From Pseudomonas sp. JQ170C (lineage in GTDB: Bacteria; Pseudomonadota; Gammaproteobacteria; Pseudomonadales; Pseudomonadaceae), in NCBI RefSeq assembly GCF_035581345.1, contig NZ_CP141608.1, forward strand, positions 5,238,501-5,302,500: a stretch of DNA of 64,000 nt, read 5' to 3'. Position numbers and translations under genes: made by a program. This document shows, one piece after another, positions 37,934-46,667 of the stretch; the first letter of the stretch is position 1, and each line of letters opens with the position of its first letter. The notes beneath the pieces were generated by a model. It was not told the origin of the DNA, made no database searches, and saw only the letters and a program-made list of their open reading frames with translations.

Positions 37934-38782
37934 ATGCAGGTCGGTTCACGCAAAGCCAACTACCTGGTCAACCTGGGCATTCCGCTGCTGCTCGCCACGC
38001 TGGTTTTCCTGCTGTTCGACCTGACCTCGCTGGACCGGCTGATCAGCAACCTGGTGCTGGACCCAGCCACCGGCCAGTTCCCGCTGCTGCATGATCAATG
38101 GTTCGAGAAAGTCACGCACAAGTGGCCACGGATTCTGCCGAACTGGACCGGCGAGGCGGCAATCATCGGCTCGCTGCTGTCGTGCATCTGGCCGCTGTTG
38201 GCAAAACGTCCCGGGATCGCCCGCAGCCGCTTCCTGGAAGCCTCGCGTATCGCCCCGCTGCTGCGTTTTACCGCAGCCCATCGGCGCGACTTTCTCTTCG
38301 TGGTCGTGGCCTTTGCCTTGTGCACCACGGTGATCCACTACCTCAAGAGCCACACCAGCGTGTATTGCCCGGTAGAGACCACCCTGTACGGCGGCGCGCA
38401 CGTGCGCACGGAGTGGTACGAGCAGTTTTCCTGGTTCAGCAAGGCCGGAGACGGTCGCTGCTGGCCGGGTGGGCATGCCTCCAGCGGCTTCACCTTGCTG
38501 GCCCTGTACTTCGTCGCCCGGCGTTACCGCTGGCACCACGCCCGCACCTTGCTGGTGACGATCCTGGTGCTGGGGTTCGTTTATGGCACCACCCGCGTCC
38601 TGCAAGGCTGGCATTACATGTCGCATACCTTCTGGGCGGGACTGTTCGTCTGGCTCACCACCTGGATAACGGCGTTGTTCTTCTATGGCCGTCAGGCACT
38701 ACAGGCACCGGTTTCGCGCCGCATACGCACGCTACCCGCGACCGCCCTCAGCGCCATGCCAGCATCACTACGCCCAGAGTGA
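37934..38782 (+). CDS. PAP2-type membrane phosphatase with divergent catalytic motifs
   Basis: This 282-residue inner-membrane protein has about six membrane helices. The PAP2 motifs are recognisable but altered: KSHTSVYCP in place of K-x6-RP, WPGGHASSG in place of PSGH, and TRVLQGWHYMSH in place of SR-x5-H-x3-D. Both catalytic His residues remain. It starts 2 bp after the histidine phosphatase and is probably coupled to it. A lipid-A or undecaprenyl-phosphate substrate is possible. Its 3' end overlaps the convergent EamA gene by 35 bp. Confidence 0.82.
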   Translation: MQVGSRKANYLVNLGIPLLLATLVFLLFDLTSLDRLISNLVLDPATGQFPLLHDQWFEKVTHKWPRILPNWTGEAAIIGSLLSCIWPLLAKRPGIARSRFLEASRIAPLLRFTAAHRRDFLFVVVAFALCTTVIHYLKSHTSVYCPVETTLYGGAHVRTEWYEQFSWFSKAGDGRCWPGGHASSGFTLLALYFVARRYRWHHARTLLVTILVLGFVYGTTRVLQGWHYMSHTFWAGLFVWLTTWITALFFYGRQALQAPVSRRIRTLPATALSAMPASLRPE

Positions 38783-39173
38783 CCAGGCTGATGCCTGCCC
38801 ACTGACGCAGGTCGAGCCGTTCGCCGAGCAAGGTGACGCCGAGCACGGCGACCAGCACCACGCTGAGTTTATCCACAGGGGCGACTTGCGAAGCCTGGCC
38901 CAGTTGCAGGGCGCGGAAGTAGCAAATCCAGGAAGCCCCCGTGGCCAGCCCTGACAGCACCAGAAACAAGTAGCTGCGCGCAGAGATCGAGCTCAGCGAC
39001 TGGTACTGGCCGGTGGCGTACAGAATCAGCGCCAGGCTGATGAGCACCACGACGGTCCGCAGCAAGGTGGCGAAATCCGAGTTGATGCCACTGATGCCCA
39101 CCTTGGCAAAAATGGCCGTCAGTGCCGCAAACACGGCCGAAAGCACCGCCCAGAACGTCCAGGAAGCCAGCAT
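38748..39173 (-). CDS. EamA-family small transporter (single 4-TM half, DMT superfamily)
   Basis: This 141-residue protein has four membrane helices and two diagnostic stretches: LTAIFAKVGISGINSDFATLLRT and APVDKLSVVLVAVLGVTLLGERL. Such half-size EamA proteins work as dimers. The substrate is unknown. I start at MLASWTFWAVLSA; a longer frame upstream looks non-coding. It is convergent with and overlaps the PAP2 gene. Confidence 0.85.
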   Translation of the reverse strand: MLASWTFWAVLSAVFAALTAIFAKVGISGINSDFATLLRTVVVLISLALILYATGQYQSLSSISARSYLFLVLSGLATGASWICYFRALQLGQASQVAPVDKLSVVLVAVLGVTLLGERLDLRQWAGISLVTLGVVMLAWR

Positions 39174-39273
39174 CTTGAGTACGCCTGTGGAAAAGTCGTT
39201 GGTCTGCTTACAAAGTAGCGCAAGGGCATCGGCTGCTGGCAAGATCAGCGTCTGACCTGCTCAAGTACCCGCC

Positions 39274-40188
39274 ATGCCCCTGCCGCTGATCTACCACGAC
39301 GACTACAGCCCCGAGTTCCCTGCCGACCACCGCTTTCCGATGGACAAGTTCCGCTTGCTACGCGATCACCTGGTCGACAGCGGCCTGACCACCGACCAGG
39401 CGTTGCTGCGCCCGGACATCTGCCCCAACGACGTCCTCGCCCTGGCCCATGACCGCGACTATATCGAGCGCTACATGAACGGCGAGCTGTCCCGCGAAGA
39501 CCAGCGCCGCCTCGGCCTGCCCTGGAGCGAAGCACTGGCGCGGCGTACCGTGCGGGCCGTCGGTGGCTCGTTGCTGGCGGCCGAACAGGCCCTGGAGCAT
39601 GGCGTCGCCTGTCACCTGGCCGGTGGCACGCATCACGCCCACTACGACCACCCGGCCGGCTTTTGCATCTTCAACGACCTGGCAGTGATCAGCCACTACC
39701 TGCTCGAAGCCGGGCGCGTACACAAGGTGCTGATCTTCGACTGCGACGTCCACCAGGGCGACGGCACCGCCCGCATCCTTCACGACACCCCGGATGCCAT
39801 TACCGTGTCGCTGCACTGCGAGCAGAATTTCCCGGCGCGCAAGGCCCAGAGCGATTGGGATATTCCTTTGCCGCGGGGGATGGGCGATCACGCCTACCTG
39901 AAAGTGGTCGAAGACGCCCTGAATTACCTGCTGCCGCTGTACCGCCCGGATCTTGTGCTCTACGACGCCGGCGTCGATGTGCACAAGGACGATGCCCTGG
40001 GCTACCTGCAACTGACCGATGCAGGCGTCGCCGCCCGCGACGAGCACGTGCTGCGCCAATGCCTGGGCCGGGATATCCCGGTGGTCGGCGTGATCGGTGG
40101 CGGTTACAGCAAGGACCGCCAGGCCCTTGCCCGACGCCACGGTATCCTTCACCACAGCGCCAGCCGGGTCCTGGGTTACTCACAATGA
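39274..40188 (+). CDS. Histone deacetylase family protein (zinc-dependent deacetylase)
   Basis: This 304-residue enzyme has the arginase/deacetylase fold. Zinc and catalytic residues appear in GGTHHAHYDHPAGFCIFND (His-His pair), FDCDVHQGDGTA and LYDAGVDVHKDD. Bacterial members deacylate acetylated small molecules or proteins (AcuC-like, polyamine deacetylases). There is no linked acetyltransferase here to suggest the substrate. The gene is monocistronic and faces away from the EamA gene. Confidence 0.92.
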   Translation: MPLPLIYHDDYSPEFPADHRFPMDKFRLLRDHLVDSGLTTDQALLRPDICPNDVLALAHDRDYIERYMNGELSREDQRRLGLPWSEALARRTVRAVGGSLLAAEQALEHGVACHLAGGTHHAHYDHPAGFCIFNDLAVISHYLLEAGRVHKVLIFDCDVHQGDGTARILHDTPDAITVSLHCEQNFPARKAQSDWDIPLPRGMGDHAYLKVVEDALNYLLPLYRPDLVLYDAGVDVHKDDALGYLQLTDAGVAARDEHVLRQCLGRDIPVVGVIGGGYSKDRQALARRHGILHHSASRVLGYSQ

Positions 40189-40337
40189 CTGTGGAACCGC
40201 CTGTGGATAACCTGAGTGAAAGCCGCCCGAGCCCTTTAACCGCCTGGGTTTGAGAAGGCTGTACATTTTCTGATCAGTGTTTCCAAGCGGTGTGCTGGGG
40301 TAGAATGCCGGCTCTTTTTCCCAGCTTGCAGCCGACC

Positions 40338-41600
40338 ATGACCGACACCCGCTCCGCCGACCGCCCACACGTTGCCATTATCGGAGGCGGGCCTGCCGGG
40401 CTGATGGCCGCCGAAGTGCTCAGCCAGGCTGGCGTTGCAGTGGATCTCTACGACGCCATGCCATCGGTGGGACGCAAGTTCCTGCTGGCCGGGGTCGGCG
40501 GCATGAACATTACCCATTCCGAACCCTACCCTGCCTTTGTCTCCCGCTATGCCGAGCGGGCCGAAGCCGTTGCTGAACTGCTCGAAGGCTTCGATGCCGA
40601 TGTCTTGCGTCAGTGGATTCACGACCTGGGGATCGAAACCTTTGTCGGCAGCTCCGGCCGGGTGTTTCCGCGCGACATGAAAGCGGCGCCCCTGCTGCGC
40701 GCCTGGCTCAAGCGCCTGCGTGATGCCGGGGTAGTTATCCACACCCGCCACCGCTGGCTTGGCTGGAACGCCGAAGGTGCCTTGCGGATCGGTTATCCAC
40801 AGGGCGAACTGACATTGAAACCCGCAGCCACGGTGCTGGCCCTGGGTGGCGGCAGTTGGGCGCGGCTGGGGTCCGATGCGGCGTGGTTGCCGTGGCTTGT
40901 GGATAAAGGCGTTCAAGTCGCGCCGCTACAGGCTGCCAACAGCGGATTCGAGGTGCAGGCCTGGAGTGATCTGCTGAAAAGCAAATTCGCCGGTGCACCG
41001 CTGAAGAACATCGCCCTGAGCCTGGCCGGGCAAACCCCGCGCCTGGGTGAATGCATCGTCACCGCCCAGGGGCTGGAAGGCAGCCTGGTGTATGCCTGGT
41101 CGGCGCAGATTCGCGAGGCGATCAATGTGGCCGGTAGTGCCACCGTGCTGCTTGACCTGCTGCCCAACCGCACGGTGGATAACATTCAGAAGGCTTTGGA
41201 AAAACCCCGTGGCTCACGCTCGATGGCCAAGCACCTGCACAGCCAGCTGGGCCTGGATGGCGTCAAAGCGGCGTTGCTGCGTGAGCTGACCGATGCCCCG
41301 ACGTTTTCCGAGCCCGCCCTGCTGGCTCGTGCGATCAAGGCGTTACCGATCGTGCTGGTGCGCCCTCGCCCGCTGGATGAAGCCATCAGCACGGCCGGCG
41401 GCGTGGCTTTCGAGGCGATGGACAAGCGCTTGATGCTCACACCATTGCCGGGCGTGTTCTGCGCCGGTGAGATGCTCGATTGGGAAGCGCCGACCGGGGG
41501 GTACTTGCTGACGGCGTGTTTTGCCAGTGGGCGCAAGGCGGGGCTTGGCGTGCTGGACTGGATCGCATCGCGGGGCAAGCCCGCTCCTACAGGCGTGTAG
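40338..41600 (+). CDS. NAD(P)/FAD-dependent oxidoreductase (HI0933-like, TIGR03862-type flavoprotein)
   Basis: This 420-residue protein starts with the dinucleotide-binding motif HVAIIGGGPAGLMAAEVLSQAG. It has VGRKFLLAGVGGMNITHSE, characteristic of the HI0933/BaiN family, and the C-terminal FAD motif GVFCAGEMLDWEAPTGGYLL. The biochemical role is unclear in the family. The last ten or so residues (SRGKPAPTGV) are encoded by a REP element that also supplies the stop codon, so the natural C-terminus was probably a little different before REP insertion. Confidence 0.88.
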   Translation: MTDTRSADRPHVAIIGGGPAGLMAAEVLSQAGVAVDLYDAMPSVGRKFLLAGVGGMNITHSEPYPAFVSRYAERAEAVAELLEGFDADVLRQWIHDLGIETFVGSSGRVFPRDMKAAPLLRAWLKRLRDAGVVIHTRHRWLGWNAEGALRIGYPQGELTLKPAATVLALGGGSWARLGSDAAWLPWLVDKGVQVAPLQAANSGFEVQAWSDLLKSKFAGAPLKNIALSLAGQTPRLGECIVTAQGLEGSLVYAWSAQIREAINVAGSATVLLDLLPNRTVDNIQKALEKPRGSRSMAKHLHSQLGLDGVKAALLRELTDAPTFSEPALLARAIKALPIVLVRPRPLDEAISTAGGVAFEAMDKRLMLTPLPGVFCAGEMLDWEAPTGGYLLTACFASGRKAGLGVLDWIASRGKPAPTGV

Positions 41601-41620
41601 AAGCGGGCTTGCCCGGCGAT
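41567..41620. repeat. REP palindrome overlapping the 3' end of the flavoprotein gene
   Basis: ATCGCGGGGCAAGCCCGCTCC and its imperfect complement are separated by about 15 bp. The right arm has diverged at two positions. The left arm and loop encode the C-terminus and stop of the flavoprotein. Confidence 0.88.
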
Positions 41621-41625
41621 TCATC

Positions 41626-42954
41626 TCAAGGCTTGCGCTTGCGCGGCCCGGTGTTGAAGGTCGGCACCTTGCGCACCGGCTTGGCCGCAGGCGTTGCCGC
41701 CGGTGCATCGCCGCTGTCCATCCAGCGGCCCAGGCTGCGCTTGCTGCTTTCCTTGGGTTTTTTCGGCTTCTTCGGTTTCTTCAGCACCTGACCACTGGCA
41801 TCGGTCATCGGTACCTTGTGATCGGGAATGAAATCCGGCTCTTCATGACGCGGCAAGGTCTTGCGCGTGAGGGTCTCGATGGCCGACAGCAACTGCACTT
41901 CATCGGCGCACACCAGCGAAATCGCTTCGCCCGTGTTACCGGCGCGACCCGTGCGGCCGATGCGGTGGATGTAGTCTTCGGCCACGATCGGCAAATCGAA
42001 GTTGACCACCAGGGGCAGGTCGTCGATATCCAGGCCTCGGGCTGCCACGTCCGTGGCCACCAGGATCTGGATCTCGCGCGCCTTGAAGCTGTCCAGCGCG
42101 CGCTGGCGCGTGGCCTGGGGCTTGTCACCATGAATGCCATCGGCGTTCACACCCTGACCACGCAGGCGCTCGACCAACTGATCGACGCCGTTACGCGTCT
42201 TGGCGAACACCAGCACCTGCTTCCAGCGTTGCTTGCGCAGCAAGTGGCTGAACAGCTCCGGCTTGCGCTTCTTGTCCACCGGCACGATCCACTGCTTGAC
42301 GGTGCTGGCAGTGACGTTGCGCGGGCTGACTTCGATGCTCAGCGGATCGTTGAGGGTCTGCTCGGCCAATTGGCGAATTTCGTCGGAGAAGGTCGCCGAG
42401 AACAGCAAGGTCTGGCGGCGAGCCGGCAGTGCGGCATAAACGGCGCGCAGCTCTTCGGCAAAGCCCAGGTCGAGCATGCGGTCGGCTTCGTCAAGCACCA
42501 GGGCTTGGAGCTGGTTGAATTTGACGGCGTTCTGGCGGAACAGGTCGAGCAGGCGCCCCGGGGTGGCCACCAGCAAGTCGATGCCCTTGCGCAGTTTCAT
42601 CATCTGCGGGTTGATGCTGACGCCGCCATAAACGGCATAGGTGCTCAGTGGCAGGTGCTCGGCGTAATCGCGAATGTTGCTGTGTACCTGCTCGGCCAGC
42701 TCGCGGGTCGGCACCAGCACCAGCGCACGCACCGAGTTGCTGGCGACCTTGGCGCCTTCCAGGGTCAGGCGCTGCAGCAGCGGCAAGGCGAAACCCGCGG
42801 TCTTGCCGGTGCCGGTCTGGGCGGCGGCCATCAGGTCACGGCCGGCCAATACGGCAGGAATGGCCTGGGCCTGGACCGGCGTCGGGGTGTTGTAGTCCAG
42901 GCGCTCGAGCGCGCGCAGCAAGGGTTCAATCAGGCCGAGTTTGGCGAATGTCAT
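41626..42954 (-). CDS. rhlE: DEAD-box ATP-dependent RNA helicase RhlE
   Basis: RhlE remodels RNA in ribosome assembly and mRNA decay. The 442-residue protein starts MTFAKLGLIEPLLRAL and has the motifs in order: Q motif (PTPVQAQAIP), Walker A AQTGTGKT, PTRELAEQ, DEAD, SAT, and HRIGRTGRAG. A Lys/Pro-rich tail (KKPKKPKKPKESSKRS) likely aids RNA binding. I start at ATG 42954 since the upstream extension lacks family sequence. It is convergent with the flavoprotein gene across the REP element. Confidence 0.94.
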   Translation of the reverse strand: MTFAKLGLIEPLLRALERLDYNTPTPVQAQAIPAVLAGRDLMAAAQTGTGKTAGFALPLLQRLTLEGAKVASNSVRALVLVPTRELAEQVHSNIRDYAEHLPLSTYAVYGGVSINPQMMKLRKGIDLLVATPGRLLDLFRQNAVKFNQLQALVLDEADRMLDLGFAEELRAVYAALPARRQTLLFSATFSDEIRQLAEQTLNDPLSIEVSPRNVTASTVKQWIVPVDKKRKPELFSHLLRKQRWKQVLVFAKTRNGVDQLVERLRGQGVNADGIHGDKPQATRQRALDSFKAREIQILVATDVAARGLDIDDLPLVVNFDLPIVAEDYIHRIGRTGRAGNTGEAISLVCADEVQLLSAIETLTRKTLPRHEEPDFIPDHKVPMTDASGQVLKKPKKPKKPKESSKRSLGRWMDSGDAPAATPAAKPVRKVPTFNTGPRKRKP

Positions 42955-43029
42955 AGCGGTACCGTCAGGGGAATTCAGCAATGGCGGCAGTTTACCTTGT
43001 TCGGCCACCGCCTTCCTGACAAACCTCGA

Positions 43030-43962
43030 TCACTTGCACAGCTCGCCTTGTGTCTGGGGTTGCGGCTTGGCTGCTTCGGTAGCCGGCTTGCGCCATTGCG
43101 GCAGGCCAATCAACACCACCGCCCCGATGATCACCGCCATCGCCACGCATTCTTCAAAGCCGATCTGCTCGCCGGCAAACACGATGCCGAGCATCACCGC
43201 CACCGCCGGGTTGACGTAGGCATAGCTGGTGGCCGCCGCCGGGCGCACGTGCTTGAGCAGGTACATGTAGGCGCTGAAGGCCAGGATCGAACCGAAGAAC
43301 ACCAGGTAAGCCAACGCGCCCCAACCGGCCGCTGTCGGCATCTGGGTCATGCGCTCGCCACTCAGGGCGCTGCCCAGCAACAGCACGGCGCCGCCCACGA
43401 GCATTTCCGCCGCACTGGCCATGGGGCCCTGGGGCAGCGGCAAGGTTTTGCTCCAGACCGACCCGAAGGCCCAGGACGCGGCGGCAAACAGGATCAATGC
43501 GGCGCCAGCCGGGCTGGCCTGCAAGTTGGAACCCAGGTTGAGCAGAGCGATACCGACCAGGCCGAGGCAGATCCCTGCCCATTCCAGACGCGTATTGCGA
43601 TGGCCCCAGAACAGGCCGAACAGCAAGGTGAACAACGGTACGGTCGCCACCGCCAGGGCCGCGACACCCGAGGCCACGCCGGCATGCTCGGCCAGGGTCA
43701 CACCGCCATTGCCACAGCTGAGCAACAGCACGCCGATGATGCCCGCGGCGCGCCATTGCGGCCAGGTGGGCGCCGGCACCCCGCGCCAGCGCAGAAAGCC
43801 ATACAGCAAGGTACCGGCAATCAGGAAGCGCACGCCCGCCATCAGCAGCGGTGGCCAGGACTCGACGCCAATGCGGATGACCAGGTAGGTCGAACCCCAC
43901 ACCAGGTACAAGGCAAGGAAGGCGCCGATCAACACCAGCGGAAAGCGACGAGGGGCAGGCAT
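43030..43962 (-). CDS. EamA-family exporter (YedA/RhaT-like DMT permease)
   Basis: This 310-residue inner-membrane protein has ten predicted helices in two EamA repeats. LYLVWGSTYLVIRIGVESWPPLLMAG in the first and YVNPAVAVMLGIVFAGEQIG in the second are typical of YedA-like metabolite or amino-acid exporters. It is divergent from an Lrp/AsnC regulator 152 bp away, the usual arrangement for amino-acid export control. Confidence 0.9.
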   Translation of the reverse strand: MPAPRRFPLVLIGAFLALYLVWGSTYLVIRIGVESWPPLLMAGVRFLIAGTLLYGFLRWRGVPAPTWPQWRAAGIIGVLLLSCGNGGVTLAEHAGVASGVAALAVATVPLFTLLFGLFWGHRNTRLEWAGICLGLVGIALLNLGSNLQASPAGAALILFAAASWAFGSVWSKTLPLPQGPMASAAEMLVGGAVLLLGSALSGERMTQMPTAAGWGALAYLVFFGSILAFSAYMYLLKHVRPAAATSYAYVNPAVAVMLGIVFAGEQIGFEECVAMAVIIGAVVLIGLPQWRKPATEAAKPQPQTQGELCK

Positions 43963-44114
43963 GGGGGGCTCGAGTTTTAATTGTCGGGGGATTAGTTTAG
44001 AAAGGCACGACCGTAAACTTAAGTTACAAAACCTGTTTAAACGAGCAGTACACTTTTGAAAGCACGTTTGTTCAGGCCAAAAACCATCGATTCCAAACCT
44101 ACTTCCGGAAGCTC

Positions 44115-44573
44115 ATGGACAAGTACGATCGAATGCTGCTCAGCACCCTGCTGGAAAATGGCCGCGCCTCTTTTGCCGAGCTTGCTCGCAAGGTCAATCT
44201 GTCGGCGCCTGCCGTTGCTGAGCGGGTGGCCAAGCTTGAGGCCAGCGGGGTGATCACCGGCTACCAGGCCAAGGTCGACCTGGAGAAGATCGGCCTGCCG
44301 ATCCAGTGCGTGATAGAGCTGCGCCTGGCCAGCCACGGTAACCAGCAGACTTACGAAGAACTCACCCAGATCCCGCAATTGACCGAGTGTCATCGGGTAA
44401 CGGGGGATCCTTGCGTGATCATGCAGGCGGCCGTGGGCTCAATGCCGGAGCTGGAAGAGTTGATCAACCGGGTGGCCCAGTTCGGTTTCAGCAAGACCTC
44501 GATCATCCTCTCCAGCGCGGTGGAGCGGCGAGTGCCGCTGGGTCACCTGGAGCACAACGGCAAGAAGGCCTAG
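44115..44573 (+). CDS. Lrp/AsnC-family transcriptional regulator
   Basis: This 152-residue protein starts MDKYDRMLLSTLLENGRASFAELARKVNLS, the Lrp N-terminal HTH. It has VTGYQAKVDLEKIG linking to the RAM effector domain with CHRVTGDPCVIMQAAV. It probably controls the divergent EamA exporter in response to an amino acid. Its TAG stop lies in a CTAG tetramer shared with the stop of the convergent exonuclease gene. Confidence 0.92.
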   Translation: MDKYDRMLLSTLLENGRASFAELARKVNLSAPAVAERVAKLEASGVITGYQAKVDLEKIGLPIQCVIELRLASHGNQQTYEELTQIPQLTECHRVTGDPCVIMQAAVGSMPELEELINRVAQFGFSKTSIILSSAVERRVPLGHLEHNGKKA

Positions 44574-45172
44574 CGGTAGGCCTTCAGCGCTTCGCCAATC
44601 TTCGCCGCCGGGACTTTCTGCAGGCTGCAGAACAGCGTGTGGGAAGGCGAACCGATACCCTGCTCGCGCAGTTGCCCGGCCAGGTGCTGGGCCAGGTTGG
44701 CAGCCATTTCGGCATCGGCCATGGCCCGGTGGGCGGTGCCGGTGTCTGGCAGCCCGGCCCAGCGGGTCAGGGTGCCGAGCTTGTGATTGGGCGCTGCCGG
44801 CATCAGCCGACGGGCCAGCAGCATCGAGCAGGCAAAGCGCTGGCTGCGGCTGCGGCCGATCTGCGCCAGTTCGTAGTCCCAGAACTTCTGGTCGAACGAG
44901 GCATTGTGAGCCAGCATCGGCGTATCGCCCACGAACTCGGCCACCTCGTTCATCACCCGGGCTATGGGTGGCGCGCTGCGCAGCATGGCGGTGGTAATCC
45001 CGGTCAGGCTGGCGACGAAGCCCGGCACGGACAATCCTGCGTTCATCAGGCTCTGGTAGCGCTCGACGATGCGCCCGCGTTCGAGCATGACCACGGCCAC
45101 TTCGGTCGCCCGGCAGCCTGCGCCCGGCGAGATGCCCGTGGTTTCAAAGTCGATGACAGCTATACGTTCCAA
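44570..45172 (-). CDS. DEDDh 3'-5' exonuclease (DnaQ-like)
   Basis: This 200-residue protein has Exo I (IAVIDFETTGISP), Exo II (MLAHNASFDQKFWDYELAQ) and Exo III (AHRAMADAEMAANL, with His and Asp), the DnaQ-superfamily triad. It lacks the polymerase III tau-binding tail and is not the replicative epsilon. It may act in DNA repair or RNA turnover. It follows a NYN-domain gene by 20 bp and could be co-transcribed with it. Confidence 0.9.
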   Translation of the reverse strand: MERIAVIDFETTGISPGAGCRATEVAVVMLERGRIVERYQSLMNAGLSVPGFVASLTGITTAMLRSAPPIARVMNEVAEFVGDTPMLAHNASFDQKFWDYELAQIGRSRSQRFACSMLLARRLMPAAPNHKLGTLTRWAGLPDTGTAHRAMADAEMAANLAQHLAGQLREQGIGSPSHTLFCSLQKVPAAKIGEALKAYR

Positions 45173-45192
45173 AAAAGCGACCTCTGTAGAAC

Positions 45193-45672
45193 CTAGTGCT
45201 TGAGCAGCAAGGCGCCCTCGATGGGCACATAGCGGCTCGCGGCGCGAATCAATGAATTGGCGGTCAGCCCCGGCACGCCGTAGGCCACCGCCTGGATGCC
45301 GTGGCGACTGATGACACGTTCGAGCAACAGGTCAAAATCGCCATCGCCCGAAGCCAGGACCACTTCGTCGACCCGGGCAGCGGCATCGATCACATCCAGG
45401 GTGATCCCCACGTCCCAATCGCCCTTGGCCGAGCCGTCGCTACGCTGGATGTAGGGTTTGAGTTTGACCGTGAAGCCCAGGTTGCGCAGGATCTGCTGAA
45501 ACTGCTGTTGCTTGCTGTCGCCACGGTCGATGGCATAGGCGACCGCTTCGACGATCTGCCCGTGCTGGCTGATATCGGCCCACAGCGCGGCATAGTTGAA
45601 ATGACAGCCGTAGGCCTGGCGCACGGTGTAGTAGAGGTTCTGCACATCGGCGAATACCGCGATCTTCTTCAC
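45193..45672 (-). CDS. NYN-domain (LabA/DUF88) protein
   Basis: This 159-residue protein has a PIN-like NYN fold. Acidic residues expected in a nuclease site appear in VFADVQNLYYTVR, KGDWDVGITLDVID and VLASGDGDFDLLLERV. Members are putative RNases; the target is unknown. Pairing with the downstream exonuclease gene (20 bp gap) suggests a shared RNA-processing role, which is inference. Confidence 0.88.
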   Translation of the reverse strand: MKKIAVFADVQNLYYTVRQAYGCHFNYAALWADISQHGQIVEAVAYAIDRGDSKQQQFQQILRNLGFTVKLKPYIQRSDGSAKGDWDVGITLDVIDAAARVDEVVLASGDGDFDLLLERVISRHGIQAVAYGVPGLTANSLIRAASRYVPIEGALLLKH

Positions 45673-45773
45673 CGCTTATCCTCATGGCGCCACGGCGCTG
45701 TTGCCGGCCGCCGCACACCGGGGCCGTTTCGGCGCCCAGTATGCCAGCCTGGAAGCAGTGCGGGTAAGCAAGG

Positions 45774-46514
45774 TCACACGAAGCTGTCGTCACCGTCGAA
45801 GAATCCACCGTCATCGTTGCCGTAATCGGCGTCCATCAAGCCTCCCTGCTCATTGCCATAACTGTTGTCGGCGGTCAGGCGCTGATCGTCATTGCTGCCC
45901 CAGCCACCGCTATCGCTGGCAGGTGACGGTTCTTCCTTGATCACCTCGACCACCTCTTCAGGCTGCGCATTGTGGTTGAACAGGCTGCTGATGCCCTGGG
46001 CCAGCATGACGCCACCGGCCACCCCGGCGGCCGTCTGCAAGGCGCCGCCGAGAAAACTGCTGGCGCCGCTGCGCGCTGCGGGAGCGGGCGCTGCGTTGAA
46101 ACCTTGCTGTGGTGTGAAACCGGGTTGATTGAACGAGCGCGATGGCTCGCGCCAGCCGCCGCCACTTGTCGCCGGTTGGGCCTGGGGCCGGGGTTGGGCC
46201 GGCTGCGGATCACGGGCGCTGCTGCCAAAGAGGCTGGAGAGAAAGCCGCCACCGCTGCTCGGCGCGGTGGCCGTCGACTGAGCCCTGGCTTGATTCAGTT
46301 CGGCCTGCAGTTGCTTGTTCTGCTCATCCAGGCGCTTGAGGGCGGCTTCCTGAACCAGGATCGCCTGGGCCATGTAGTACGGCGCTGCAGGCTGTTGCGC
46401 AAGGTGCTCGGCGATACGCGCCTGGGCCTGGGCATCGCGAGGCACGGCGGGGTCCTCGGCTTGCTTGAGTCGGCCGAACAGGCCATCGATCAGGGTTTGT
46501 TCTTCGCTGTTCAT
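45774..46514 (-). CDS. DUF2076 domain-containing protein
   Basis: This 246-residue protein starts MNSEEQTLIDGLFGRLKQAE and has a helical N-terminal half with a coiled coil (AALKRLDEQNKQLQAELNQARAQ, about 55-77). A Pro/Gln/Gly-rich linker and a glycine-rich hydrophobic stretch (SFLGGALQTAAGVAGGVMLAQGI) follow. The C-terminus is very acidic (DDGGFFDGDDSFV). The family is annotated as periplasmic ligand-binding sensor-like, but I see no signal peptide and assign no function. Confidence 0.82.
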   Translation of the reverse strand: MNSEEQTLIDGLFGRLKQAEDPAVPRDAQAQARIAEHLAQQPAAPYYMAQAILVQEAALKRLDEQNKQLQAELNQARAQSTATAPSSGGGFLSSLFGSSARDPQPAQPRPQAQPATSGGGWREPSRSFNQPGFTPQQGFNAAPAPAARSGASSFLGGALQTAAGVAGGVMLAQGISSLFNHNAQPEEVVEVIKEEPSPASDSGGWGSNDDQRLTADNSYGNEQGGLMDADYGNDDGGFFDGDDSFV

Positions 46515-46667
46515 GGGCAACCTCATACACGCCGGAAAATTCGGCCTCATTGAAAATGGGGCGTCTGGAACGCGGATTCAACACAAGTCGGGATGAAACT
46601 TTCTTCAGCTTGGAGAGCGGCTGGGCTACAGTTACGCCCTGCTTTTTCTGCCATGCGATGTTGACCG

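Noticed and set aside
41521..43980. 819-codon open frame antisense to rhlE and the EamA gene
   Set aside because: It spans two real genes and their gap, with biased composition and no domains.
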